Positions 35,176-43,421 of a DNA stretch of 64,000 nucleotides are shown piece after piece. Origin of the DNA: Planctomycetota bacterium (GTDB taxonomy: Bacteria > Planctomycetota > UBA1135 > GCA-002686595). The notes below the pieces were generated by a model. It saw nothing but the letters and a program-made list of their open reading frames with translations, did no database searches and was not told where the DNA came from. The stretch lies in NCBI GenBank assembly GCA_016709875.1, contig JADJLZ010000007.1:248001-312000 (forward strand), read 5' to 3'. The stretch's first letter is position 1. Each line of letters opens with the position of its first letter. The translations under genes were made by a program, and so were the position numbers.

Positions 35176-35520
35176 CTAGGCTCCCTTCGGCTGCGCGCGC
35201 AGCACGCCGTCGATGGCCTTGGCGGTGCGTTCCCAGAGCGTCTGCTCCTCGCGCAGCTGGCGCCGGCCGGAACTCGTGAGCTCGTAGAACTTCGCGCGCC
35301 GGTTGGATTCGGAGAGGCCCCACTCGCTCTCGATCCAGCCGTGGCGCTCCATGCGGTGCAGCGCGGGGTAGAGCGAACCCTCCTCTACGCGCAGGAAGGC
35401 ATCGCTCGTGTCCTCGATGCGGCGCACGATCGCGTAGCCGTGCAGCGGCCCGCGCTCGAGCGCCTTCAGGATCAAGAGGTGCAGCGTGCCCTGGAGCAGT
35501 TCCGCGCGTGAATCGGCCAT
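35176..35520 (-). CDS. PadR-family transcriptional regulator
   Basis: 114 residues. Winged-helix DNA-binding fold of the PadR family: LLQGTLHLLILKALERGPLH, then YAIVRRIEDTSDAFLRVEEG, SLYPALHRMERHGWIESEWG and a basic C-terminal wing (RRAKFYELTSSGRRQLREEQ). It probably represses its own operon, which includes the permease-prefix gene 1 bp downstream. The signal it senses is unknown. Confidence 0.93.
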   Translation of the reverse strand: MADSRAELLQGTLHLLILKALERGPLHGYAIVRRIEDTSDAFLRVEEGSLYPALHRMERHGWIESEWGLSESNRRAKFYELTSSGRRQLREEQTLWERTAKAIDGVLRAQPKGA

Positions 35521-35619
35521 TTCGAGCCTCCGTGCACAGCCTAGCGCGCTCCCCTAGACGGTCAATGGGAAAAGCGGGAGCTCTTGCGGAGCGCTCGGAC
35601 GACGCCTAGCATCGCGAGC

Positions 35620-35901
35620 ATGAAGCCGCGTGCGCGGAAGGTCCTCTGGATCCTTTTCGGGATCCTGCTCATCGCGAGCCTGTTCGTCGCGGGACCTGCG
35701 CACAACATCCTGCACCACGATGCGCAGGACATCGGCGGCTGCGATGTGTGCCACTTCGCGAGCCCCGAGGCGCCGACTTTCCAACCGGTCGTCTTCTGGA
35801 TCTGTGTCGAGGCGCTCGAGGAGCCCGAGGCTTCCGCACACGTCCCGGATCACCTGCTCGCAGAGCAGGGCAATGCGCGCGCACCGCCTGTGGCGGGCTG
35901 A
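35620..35901 (+). CDS. Small membrane protein with HDAQ...CDVCHF motif (DUF2946-like)
   Basis: 93 residues from ATG 35620. A cytoplasmic start MKPRARK, then one transmembrane helix (VLWILFGILLIASLFVAGPA), then NILHHDAQDIGGCDVCHFAS, whose His/Asp/Cys set could bind a metal. The motif resembles small DUF2946-type proteins that often accompany metal-uptake genes, and here it precedes a porin and a zinc-type ABC system. The tail is Ala/Pro-rich. Metal role is inferred from position and Cys/His content only. Confidence 0.6.
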   Translation: MKPRARKVLWILFGILLIASLFVAGPAHNILHHDAQDIGGCDVCHFASPEAPTFQPVVFWICVEALEEPEASAHVPDHLLAEQGNARAPPVAG

Positions 35902-35980
35902 GTCGACGTGGGGGCTCTCGCCCCTGACTTAGTCCCTTTCCACACCCGGTCTCTCGCCGCGCACGGCGCGGCACGCGCTC

Positions 35981-37246
35981 ATGCACATCGAAACACGCTA
36001 CCGATCCGTCTTTCCATTCCTGCTCACACTCCCCCTGCTCCCCGCCAGCGCGTCCGCACAGGACGCGCCCCCAGCACCCGCGGCGCAGCAGAAACCCGCC
36101 GACGCGAAGCCGGCGGTCACGCAATCCGATCTGGAGGACCTGCGCTCGCGCATCGACGAACTCGAGGACGAGCTCGCGCGCGTGAAGCGCGACGCCACGA
36201 AGCCGCCGACGCAGACGCTGGGCGCCTTCAACCCGGCCATCACGGCTTTCGGCAACTTCCTCGGCCGCTCGGACGACCGCGCGGTGTACCTCGACGACAA
36301 CCCCGCCAACCCGCGCGTCGGCGACCGCATGGCGCTGCGCGAGATGGAGCTCGATTTCCGCGCGCCGATCGACCCCTGGGCCGACGGCGTGATGATCCTC
36401 TCGGTCAGCGAGGACGAGCCCGGCGTGTACGGCGCCGACGTCGAGGAGGGCTACGTCACGCTCAAGAAGCTGCCCTTCAGCGACTCCGCGCCGGCGGGCT
36501 TGAAGCTGCAGGTCGGACGCTTCCGTCCGGGATTCGGCCGCCTCAACACGATCCACCTGCACGACCTGCCGCAGTCCTCGTACCCGCGCGCGCTGCAGAA
36601 CGTGCTCGGACCCGAGGGCATGATCTCCGATGGCGTCTCGGGGCGCTTCTTCCTGCCCAAACCGGGGCCGAACGATTCGCTCGAGGGCACTCTGGCGTTC
36701 CTCGACGCGAGCAGCGCGCCGGTCGCGGGCTCGAACGGCAATCAGGACATCGCCGCACTCGCGCACGTCTCCTGGTACCACGACTACACCGACGGGCGCG
36801 ATCTCGAGCTCGGCGCGTCGGGCTGGACCTCGGGCGCGCAGCACCAGCTGTGCGGCCTGGACTGGACCTACCGCTGGAAGCCCTACGTCGCGGGCGAGTG
36901 GAAGTCCTTCCTCATCGGCGGCGAGGTGTTCCACGCCGAGGAGCAGGACAGCGCGCTCGCGGGCCACGCGACCAGCGTCGACATCTGGGCGCAGCACCAA
37001 CTCGACCAGAACCTGTACGTCGGAGCGCGCTTCGACTGGCTCGAGGAACTGCAGGTCCCCGGTGCGCAGACGCGCACGCTGGGCGCCTTCGTCACCTACT
37101 ACACGACCGAGTTCCTGCGCTTCCGCGTCGGCGTGGAGCACACCTCGAGTTCGCTCGCGTGGCTCGACAGCCTCGATTCCCTGTTCCTCGAAGTCAATTT
37201 CATCTACGGCTCGCACCCCGCGGAGCCTTACTGGGTCAACCGCTAG
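35981..37246 (+). CDS. Outer-membrane porin-like protein of a metal-uptake locus
   Basis: 421 residues. Signal peptide HIETRYRSVFPFLLTLPLLP (cleaved near SASAQ), a short Ala/Pro linker and a coiled coil (DLEDLRSRIDELEDELARVK), as in trimeric porins, then a beta-strand-rich domain (ITAFGNFLGRSDDRAVYLDD, VGRFRPGFGRLNTIHLHDLP, LFLEVNFIYGSH). Similar proteins lie next to zinc/manganese ABC genes and may be zinc-regulated outer-membrane channels. The gene ends 10 bp before the binding-protein gene, with the ribosome site AGGAG between them, so the locus is one transcript. Porin nature is inferred from layout, not from a named family. Confidence 0.72.
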   Translation: MHIETRYRSVFPFLLTLPLLPASASAQDAPPAPAAQQKPADAKPAVTQSDLEDLRSRIDELEDELARVKRDATKPPTQTLGAFNPAITAFGNFLGRSDDRAVYLDDNPANPRVGDRMALREMELDFRAPIDPWADGVMILSVSEDEPGVYGADVEEGYVTLKKLPFSDSAPAGLKLQVGRFRPGFGRLNTIHLHDLPQSSYPRALQNVLGPEGMISDGVSGRFFLPKPGPNDSLEGTLAFLDASSAPVAGSNGNQDIAALAHVSWYHDYTDGRDLELGASGWTSGAQHQLCGLDWTYRWKPYVAGEWKSFLIGGEVFHAEEQDSALAGHATSVDIWAQHQLDQNLYVGARFDWLEELQVPGAQTRTLGAFVTYYTTEFLRFRVGVEHTSSSLAWLDSLDSLFLEVNFIYGSHPAEPYWVNR

Positions 37247-37256
37247 GAGCCACCTC

Positions 37257-38274
37257 ATGCTGCTCACACTGATTCTCACCGCATCCCTGTCCGCATCCGT
37301 CCCCGCTCCCGCGCCCAAACTCAAGGTCGTCACCACGCTCGGCGTGCTCGCCAGCCTCGCGCGCGAGGTCGGCGGCGACTACGTCGAAGCCCAGGCGCTC
37401 GCCAATCCGCAGCAGGACCCGCACTTCGTGCAGCCGCGCCCGACTCTGATGGAGAAGGCGCGCAGCGCCGACGTCTTCGTCGAACTCGGCATGCAGCTCG
37501 AGTTGTGGGCCCAGAAAGTCGTCGAGGGCTCGGGCAACCCGCGCATCCAGCCCGGCCAGCCCGCGCGCGTGGTCGCCTCCACTGGCGTCACCGCACTCGA
37601 GTTGCCGCGCGAGCTCTCGCGCGAATGGGGCGACGATGCACCTACGGCAACCCGCACATCTGGCTCGATCCGCTCAACACCAAGGACATGGCGGCCAACA
37701 TCGAGCTCGGTCTCGCGGCCGTCGATCCCGCCCACAAGGAGCAGTACGAGGCGAATCTCAAGCGCTACGAAGCGCGCATCGACGAAGCGCTCTTCGGCGC
37801 GGAGCTCGTGAAGGAAGTCGGCGGCAAGATGCTGACGCGCCTCGCGCGCCAGGATCGCCTGGCCAAGTGGCTCGAAGAGAAGGGTCTCACCGCGAAACTC
37901 GGCGGCTGGCTCGCGCAGGCGGCGCCGCTGCAAGGCCGCTCGGTCGTCACCTACCACAAGAGCTGGATCTATTTCGCCTCGCGCTTCGGGCTTGCGATCC
38001 CGGTCGAGATCGAGGAGAAGCCCGGCATCCCGCCCTCGGCACGCCACCGCGACGCGGTGGTCGCGCTGATGAAGCAGCAAGGCGTGCACACCGTGCTCGA
38101 AGAGGTCTTCTACGACCAGGGTGCGGCCGACTATCTCGCGGCGCAAACCGGCGCGCACGAGGTGATCGTGCCGATCGACGTCGGCGAAGAGGCCGGGTGA
38201 AGGACTACTACCTGATCGACCTGATCCTCTCCAAACTGATCGGGGCCGAGAACGCCGCGGCCCCTGCGAAATGA
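37257..38274 (+). CDS. ZnuA-like metal-binding ABC substrate protein, frameshifted
   Basis: The frame from ATG 37257 (MLLTLILTASLSASVPAPAP, signal peptide) carries the first lobe with DPHFVQPRPTLMEKARSADV, a metal-site His motif. Near 37630 the frame changes, and the following frame carries HTYGNPHIWLDPLNTKDMA and YHKSWIYFASRFGLA, giving the second and third metal His. A second change near 38195 (GGCCGGGTGAAG, where one more G restores the frame) leads to KDYYLIDLILSKLIG. All three parts are family-conserved, which favours consensus errors. The product would bring Zn2+ or Mn2+ to the permease. Its stop overlaps the next start in ATGA. Confidence 0.75.
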
Positions 38275-38765
38275 ACGTCTTCTTCCAGTCGATGGAGCGG
38301 CCCTTCGTGGCCTGCCTGCTGCTGGCGGGGATCCTGGTCTATCTGGGAATCCACGTCATCTCGCGCAAGGTGATCTTCGTGGACCTCGCGCTGGCGCAGA
38401 TCGCGGCGCTGGGTTCGGTCTGGGGCGTGCTCCTGGGCTGGGACATCCACGACGATCCCTGGCACATCAAGGGCTTCAGCCTGGCGTTCACGCTGCTGGG
38501 CGCGGGCGTCTTCACGCTGACGCGCCTTCTACGCCTCGCTGGGTTTCGCGGTGACGAGTGCCGTCTCGATCGCGGGCGTGCTGCTCGTCTTCAGCTATCT
38601 CGTGATCCCGGCCGTCGTCGCGATGCTCTTCGCGGACTCGATCCGCGTGCGCCTCGCGATCGGCTGGGTCGTGGGCACGCTCGTGAGCGCGATCGGCTGC
38701 TCGGTCTCGTACTTCGGTGTTTCGGCGGCGCACTGGTGCTCGCCGGGTCGCGCACTTCGCCTGGC
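38271..38765 (+). pseudogene. ZnuB-like metal ABC permease, frameshifted and missing a middle segment
   Basis: Starts MNVFFQSMERPFVACLLLAG and has typical permease helices (AGILVYLGIHVISRKVIFVD, FTLLGAGVFTLTR). FTLTR is then followed directly by FYASLGFAVTSAVSIAGVLL in another frame at about 38524; from knowledge of the family, about 100 residues with two to three helices are missing between them. VIPAVVAMLFADSIRVRLAI and an end GGALVLAG lie in a third frame, and the sequence AHFAWRVRSANRGRG continues in the frame of the HEAT gene. No ATPase (ZnuC) gene is present in the locus. The gene is either decayed or badly assembled here. Confidence 0.6.
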
Positions 38766-39448
38766 GCGTGCGCTCGGCGAACCGCGGCCGCGGACTCGCG
38801 CACGTCGGCAGCGGCGCGCTCGCTTGTGCGGCGCCCGTCGGCGGCTCGTTCCTCCTGAAGAAGCAGGCGAGCTTCGATCTCGCGCACGTGCTCGAGACCG
38901 GCAGCAAGGCCGAGCGCACGATCGCGCTGGGCGAGGTGGCGAAGAACCCCGACCTGTGGCCGCAAGTGCGGCCGCTCGCCGCCAAGCTCCTCGGCGGGAC
39001 GGAGAACGAGGTGCGCGCCGACGTGCTCGCGCTGATCGACACGCACAAGGACACGGGCCTGCTCGCCGCCGTGCACCCGCTGCTGCTCGACTCCAACGAC
39101 GACGTGCGCGAGAAGGCCCTGCGCTGCGTGCGCGACCTCGCCTCCAAGGACAGCGCGCCGGCGCTCTTCGAGGCGGCGCAGAAGGAGGAGGACGAGTACC
39201 TCAAGGTCGAGTTCGGCGAGGCGCTACTGGAACTCGGCGATCTGCGCGGCGTGCCACCGATCCTCGCGGTGATCACCGACGGCGAAGCCGAACAGGCGCG
39301 CAAGGACGCCTGGGAGCACCTGCGCGCGCACCTTCCGGTGCCCGCGGGGCTCGAGAAGGGCTCGGCGGGCGAACTCCAGAAGTGGTGGACCGACAACCAG
39401 GGAAAGCTCACGAGCGATCACGCGGGCGTGTTCAAGCTCGCGCCGTAG
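38717..39448 (+). CDS. HEAT-repeat protein, possibly the C-terminal part of the permease
   Basis: A continuous frame to a stop at 39448. The first part (RVAHFAWRVRSANRGRGLAH) may belong to the permease, followed by an apolar stretch (VGSGALACAAPVGGSFLLKK). From about residue 50, HEAT-like repeats are clear: AERTIALGEVAKNPDLWPQV, LIDTHKDTGLLAAVHPLLLD, VREKALRCVRDLASKDSAPA and VPPILAVITDGEAEQARKDA, ending in a Trp-Trp motif (QKWWTDNQGK) like those of the HEAT proteins at 10621 and 12330. It has no convincing start of its own (GTG 38717 lies in overlapping sequence), so it may be fused to the permease in the intact gene. Confidence 0.6.
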   Translation: MFRRRTGARRVAHFAWRVRSANRGRGLAHVGSGALACAAPVGGSFLLKKQASFDLAHVLETGSKAERTIALGEVAKNPDLWPQVRPLAAKLLGGTENEVRADVLALIDTHKDTGLLAAVHPLLLDSNDDVREKALRCVRDLASKDSAPALFEAAQKEEDEYLKVEFGEALLELGDLRGVPPILAVITDGEAEQARKDAWEHLRAHLPVPAGLEKGSAGELQKWWTDNQGKLTSDHAGVFKLAP

Positions 39449-39603
39449 CACGCTTCGCGGGACGCGCATGCTTCAAGCCCCCAAGCATGCGCAGGCGGGG
39501 GCGCGAACCTGCGTGGGCCTTGTGCCGTACCGACAGCGCACACGGAGGAGGCGTAGCGTCACTCGTGCGCGAGCGCGAGTGCGCTGCGCAGCAAGGTCTC
39601 TCC

Positions 39604-40692
39604 ATGAAGTACAGCTCTGTCTTCTTCCTTCTCTTCGCGAGCACGCTCGGCGCGCGCGCGAGCGCACAGCAATTCGACGTCGACGTCGGATCGACCTCCA
39701 CGGCACACCGAGCTCGGCCCTTCGGGGCAGCGGCCGGAGTCGCGGGCGTATGGAACGGCGTCCGCGAGCCAGGGTACGAGTCCGCTGCTGGATGTCACCG
39801 AACACCCACCAACGTGATCGCTCCACTGCTCGGGGCCGAGCAGCACCGAGTTCTTCTCCAACAATTCGGGCACGAGCGGAGATGACCAGAGCCTGATGGA
39901 CGACAGCTCGGACCCGCTGGGCTTCTCCACCTGGACCTTCGCCGGCCTCGCCGCGGGCGACTACGTGCTCTACACGTACGCCTGGGCGCCCGACAGCGCG
40001 TTCTTCCACTCGCTCGTCTCCGTGACGGGCTCGCCGGATCCCGCGCAAGTGGTCGGCGGCGCGTGGCCCGGCGGCTACGTCGCGGGCGTGACCCACGCGC
40101 GTCATCGCATCCACGTCGTCACGGGCAGCAACGTCGTGATGAACCTCTCGGTCGCGAGCGGTTCGGCGTCGGTCAACGGCTTCCAACTCGTCTTCGAAGC
40201 GCCGGGGCTCGCCTACTGCGATCCGGGCAGCGTGGGCGTGATGAGCTGCCCGTGCTCCAACCCGGCCGCGGAGCGGGTCGCGGCTGTGACAACTCGGCCG
40301 CGACCGGCGGAGCGAGCCTGCACGCTTCGGGAAGTGCGGCGCTGCCGAACGACACGCTGAGCTTCACGAGCAGCGGCCAGACGCCGACGGCGAGCAGCAT
40401 CCTGCTGCAGGGCGACGCGAGCCTCGCGCTGGGCGTCGTGTTCGGCCAGGGCGTGCGCTGTGTCGGCGGCAACCTGAAGCGCCTCTACCAGGCCTTTGCA
40501 GCGGGAGGGAGCGCGAGCTTCCCGCCGGCCGGCGCGAGCTCGGTGTCGGTGCGCTCGGCGGCACTCGGCGCACCCATCGCGAGCGGCACGCAGCGCTACT
40601 ACACCGTCTACCGCGTCATGACGGTGCTCGGCGGCTGTGCCGCAACGAGCACCTTCAACTCGACGAACGCCTTCGACGTGTCCTGGCAGTAG
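39604..40692 (+). CDS. Secreted protein with planctomycete C-terminal module, frameshifted
   Basis: Signal peptide MKYSSVFFLLFASTLGARAS at ATG 39604, mature start QQFDVDVGS. At about 39690-39890 the reading moves between frames several times (DLHGTPSSA, FGAAAGVAGVWNGV, then DDSSDPLGFSTWTFAGLAAG). A further shift occurs near 40270-40290 in CDPGSVGVMSCPCSNPAA. The C-terminal module then reads GCDNSAATGGASLHASGSAA, DTLSFTSSGQTPTASSILLQ and GVRCVGGNLKRLYQAFAAGG, ending AFDVSWQ. The same module occurs at the end of the convergent protein at 41011. No catalytic motif. Confidence 0.65.
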
Positions 40693-40740
40693 CCTTCCAG
40701 CCTGCGCGCGCCGGGCGCCGCACGGAATCGTTCCGAGGCG

Positions 40741-40932
40741 CTAGCCGCCCGTCCCGGGAAGGCCTGCAGCGGTACGCACCTGCGTGCCGGCCTTGCCCGC
40801 GAACTTCACGAGCAGCGAACCTCCCACGGCGCTGGCGCGCTCCTGCATGCTCCACAGGCCGAAGCATCCTTCCCGCAAGCCACGGACACGCTGCGCATCC
40901 GCGCCAGCAAGCAGCAGAGCCGAGGTGGGCAT
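40741..40932 (-). pseudogene. Possible histidine-kinase C-terminal remnant
   Basis: 63 codons before a stop at 40741 read LREGCFGLWSMQERASAVGG and LLVKFAGKAGTQVR, the G2-box and end of the ATPase domain of NarL-type sensor kinases (usually GLxxMRERAxxLGG). The rest of a kinase is not found upstream: the end of another gene lies at 41011. It is a remnant or the product of a local assembly rearrangement. The surrounding 318-bp gap (40693-41010) contains nothing else I can identify. Confidence 0.35.
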
Positions 40933-41010
40933 CGCGGATGCGATCCGCCGCAGCCAGCCTGCCGGGGTCGCAGGCGACCGCCAAATCGCCAGAGCTCCTG
41001 CGACCGACGC

Positions 41011-42705
41011 CTACCAGACGATGCGCACGGCCTGGCTGACGTTGAAGCTCGAACCCTGCGGCGCGGCGCAGAACCCCAGTTGCGGATCGCGGTAGTACAC
41101 CTGGTAGTAGCGTGTCGAGCGCGGCGCGATCGGATCGCCGAGCGCGGCGGAGCGCGCCGTGATCGAGGGATCTCCCGCTTGCGGCGCGCTGGCCGTGCCG
41201 CTCGCGGCGTTGCGAATGTAGAGCCGCTTCAGGTTTCCTGCCGTGCAGCGCAGGCCGTCCCCGAACGCGGTCGGCGCGACCGTGGCATCGCCCTGCAGGA
41301 AGATCGAGAGCGAGCTGGCGAGCTCCCGCTCGAGGTGAGCACGAGCGTGTCCGGGGTCGCGCTTCCCGTGGCGGCCAGGCGCGCCTCCGGTCTGGGCCGA
41401 GTTCTCGCAGCCGTGCCCAGCCGCACCAAAGTTCGCGCACGGACACGCGGCCTGCGTGCCATCGCCCGCGCAGAAGACCTCGGTCGAGCAGCCGAACCAG
41501 CGCGCGATCTTGTTGGCGGTGAACCCGCCCGCGCTCGTGAAGTACCCGCCCGCATAAAGGTCGGCGTCGCCGTCGATCCCGTCGTCAAAAGCGGCGATTG
41601 CGATCGGACTGCCGCCTGCGAGCCCAGTGGAGAGCGCCGACCAGCCGAGGCCGTCCCAGCGCGCGATCCTCTGGGCGGGGTTTCCGCCGGCCGTGAGGAA
41701 GCTGCCGATCGCGAAGACTGCGGGACCGGAGCCGTCGTGGTAGGCCGCGATGGAGCTCACGCTGTCCGAGTTGGTGCCGACGCCCAATCCCAGCGCGGAC
41801 CAGGAGCCCGCCTGCAGACGCGCGATGTTGTGCGCTGCCACGCCGTTGACCGAGCCGAACTGTCCGCCCACGAGTGCCGGCCCGGAGCCGTCGTCGAACG
41901 AGCACAGCGCGCCGACGAACGGCGCCGTGAAGCCCGCGGGCGCGAGCGGAATCGCCGTCAAGGTCGTGCCGTCCCAGCGCACCAGGCCCGAGGCCGCGAT
42001 CGTGCCGCCGGGGTAGGTCATGTTCGTGAACGAACCACCGATGTACAGCGCAGGACCGGCTCCCAGGCCGTCGTCGAAGGTCGCGAAGCGGAACACCGGA
42101 GCGCTGTTCGTGCACGAGAGCAGCACAGGCCAGCTCGAGCCGCTCAGGCGCGAGATCTGAGTGTAGCTGCTGGGCGGGAAGAGCACCTGTCCCCAGCTCG
42201 CGGAGTACAACGCTGGACCGGTGCCGTCGTCGAAGGACGCGAGCGCATAGATGGAGGAAGCGCTCGAAGTCGAGCCCACCTGGCTCCACGCGCCGCCGTT
42301 CCAGCGCCAGACCTGCCCCCCGATATCCGCGCCGAACCCGCCGCCGGCGTAGAGCGCAGGGCCGCTGCCGTCGTCGTGCACTGCGAAGGAATTGACCGCG
42401 ATCGTCGTGATCGCGCCGGCGGCAGACCAGTGCGTCCCGTTCCAGCGGGCGACGCTCGACGCGGGAACGCCCCCGAGCGAACTGAACTGGCCACCGGCGA
42501 AGAGCGCGGGCCCGGAGCCCTCGTCGAACGCCTGCAGCGCCTGGACCACGCCGGGCTGTGCGGCCGAACCGAAGGGGACGTCCCAGCCCGGGCATTGCGC
42601 CGCAGCGAGCGCCGCGCTCGCGGCGCACGCACCGGCGGCGAGAGCCGTGGGGAGCCACCGGGTGCGCAGGGCGCGGGAAACGGGCGAGGAGGTGCGAGTG
42701 AGCAT
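41011..42705 (-). CDS. Secreted repeat protein with planctomycete C-terminal module, two compensating frameshifts
   Basis: About 564 residues from ATG 42705 (MLTRTSSPVSRALRTRWLPT, signal peptide cleaved near AAAQ). Seven or more repeats of about 45 residues contain FDDGSGPALYAGG-type segments preceded by RWNG-W cores, a kelch/propeller-like pattern. The C-terminus has ACPCANFGAAGHGCENSAQTGG, then LQGDATVAPTAFGDGLRC, AGNLKRLYIRNAASGTAS and RYYQVYYRDPQLGFC. Between about 41395 and 41315 a second frame gives the expected ARLAATGSATPDTLVLTSSG, so two indels compensate each other. Function unknown; extracellular. Confidence 0.75.
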   Translation of the reverse strand: MLTRTSSPVSRALRTRWLPTALAAGACAASAALAAAQCPGWDVPFGSAAQPGVVQALQAFDEGSGPALFAGGQFSSLGGVPASSVARWNGTHWSAAGAITTIAVNSFAVHDDGSGPALYAGGGFGADIGGQVWRWNGGAWSQVGSTSSASSIYALASFDDGTGPALYSASWGQVLFPPSSYTQISRLSGSSWPVLLSCTNSAPVFRFATFDDGLGAGPALYIGGSFTNMTYPGGTIAASGLVRWDGTTLTAIPLAPAGFTAPFVGALCSFDDGSGPALVGGQFGSVNGVAAHNIARLQAGSWSALGLGVGTNSDSVSSIAAYHDGSGPAVFAIGSFLTAGGNPAQRIARWDGLGWSALSTGLAGGSPIAIAAFDDGIDGDADLYAGGYFTSAGGFTANKIARWFGCSTEVFCAGDGTQAACPCANFGAAGHGCENSAQTGGAPGRHGKRDPGHARAHLERELASSLSIFLQGDATVAPTAFGDGLRCTAGNLKRLYIRNAASGTASAPQAGDPSITARSAALGDPIAPRSTRYYQVYYRDPQLGFCAAPQGSSFNVSQAVRIVW

Positions 42706-42935
42706 CGAGGCCACCAGGGAAGCCCGAGGACATCCACCTTGCGGTGGACGGGCGTGAAAAGGCGGAGCGAGTCGATCGTACCCCGCACGCGCGGATCGCG
42801 ACAGCGTGAGATTCGGCCGCAAGAAGCGCGCGCAGCGGCCACGGATCGAGGCCGTGGGTCTGCGCGTGGCGCACAGGCACGGGCTATCCTGCCGTCCCCG
42901 CTCCCAGAGAAGTCGGGGGAGAATCGAGCAGCCGC

Positions 42936-43338
42936 ATGGCGAAGAAGAAGCGCAGCCCGTCCGTCTCGAAGCGCAGGCCCACTCGCCCCGTCGGCAAGTC
43001 GAAGACGATCGACGAGTACCCCGCAAAGCCGGAGGCGGCGCGAGGCGCCGAGCGCTCGATGATTTGCGCCGACTCCTCCGCTCCTCTTGCCGAAGGCCGA
43101 GGAGTGCATCTCCTACGGCGTGCCCGCGTACCGTCTCGAGGGCCGGATCGTCGCCGGCTTCGCGGCGACGTCGAAGGGCGGCTCGTACTACCCCTTCAGC
43201 GGTTCGACCCTGGCGAGCCTCGCGAGCGAGATCGGCGGATTGTCGTCCACGAAGAGCGCGCTGCATTTCACGCCGAGTTCGCCGCTGCCGCCCTCGCTCG
43301 TGCGCAAGCTCGTGAAGGCGCGGCTCGCCGAGGGCTGA
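42936..43338 (+). CDS. DUF1801 (YdhG-like) protein, frameshifted
   Basis: Frame one from ATG 42936 gives MAKKKRSPSVSKRRPTRPVG then SKTIDEYPAKPEAARGA. A second frame supplies ALDDLRRLLRSS. The third, to the stop at 43338, gives the DUF1801 core: PKAEECISYGVPAYRLEGRI, then VAGFAATSKGGSYYPFSGST and TPSSPLPPSLVRKLVKARL. Two one-base shifts (about 43045 and 43085) separate them. Joined length, about 135 residues, fits the family of small YdhG-type proteins; some are iron chaperone-like, but no function is proven. Confidence 0.65.
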
Positions 43339-43421
43339 GCAGAGGGCTGCCTCCGCGTCAGGGCCAGATCCTTCGCGTCGAACTCGACAACGAGCGCTTG
43401 GAGCCCGAGCGCGCGATCAGA

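Noticed and set aside
39896..40360. Stand-alone secreted gene inside the frameshifted protein
   Set aside because: Its start codon is internal, it lacks a signal peptide, and both neighbours continue the same protein in other frames.
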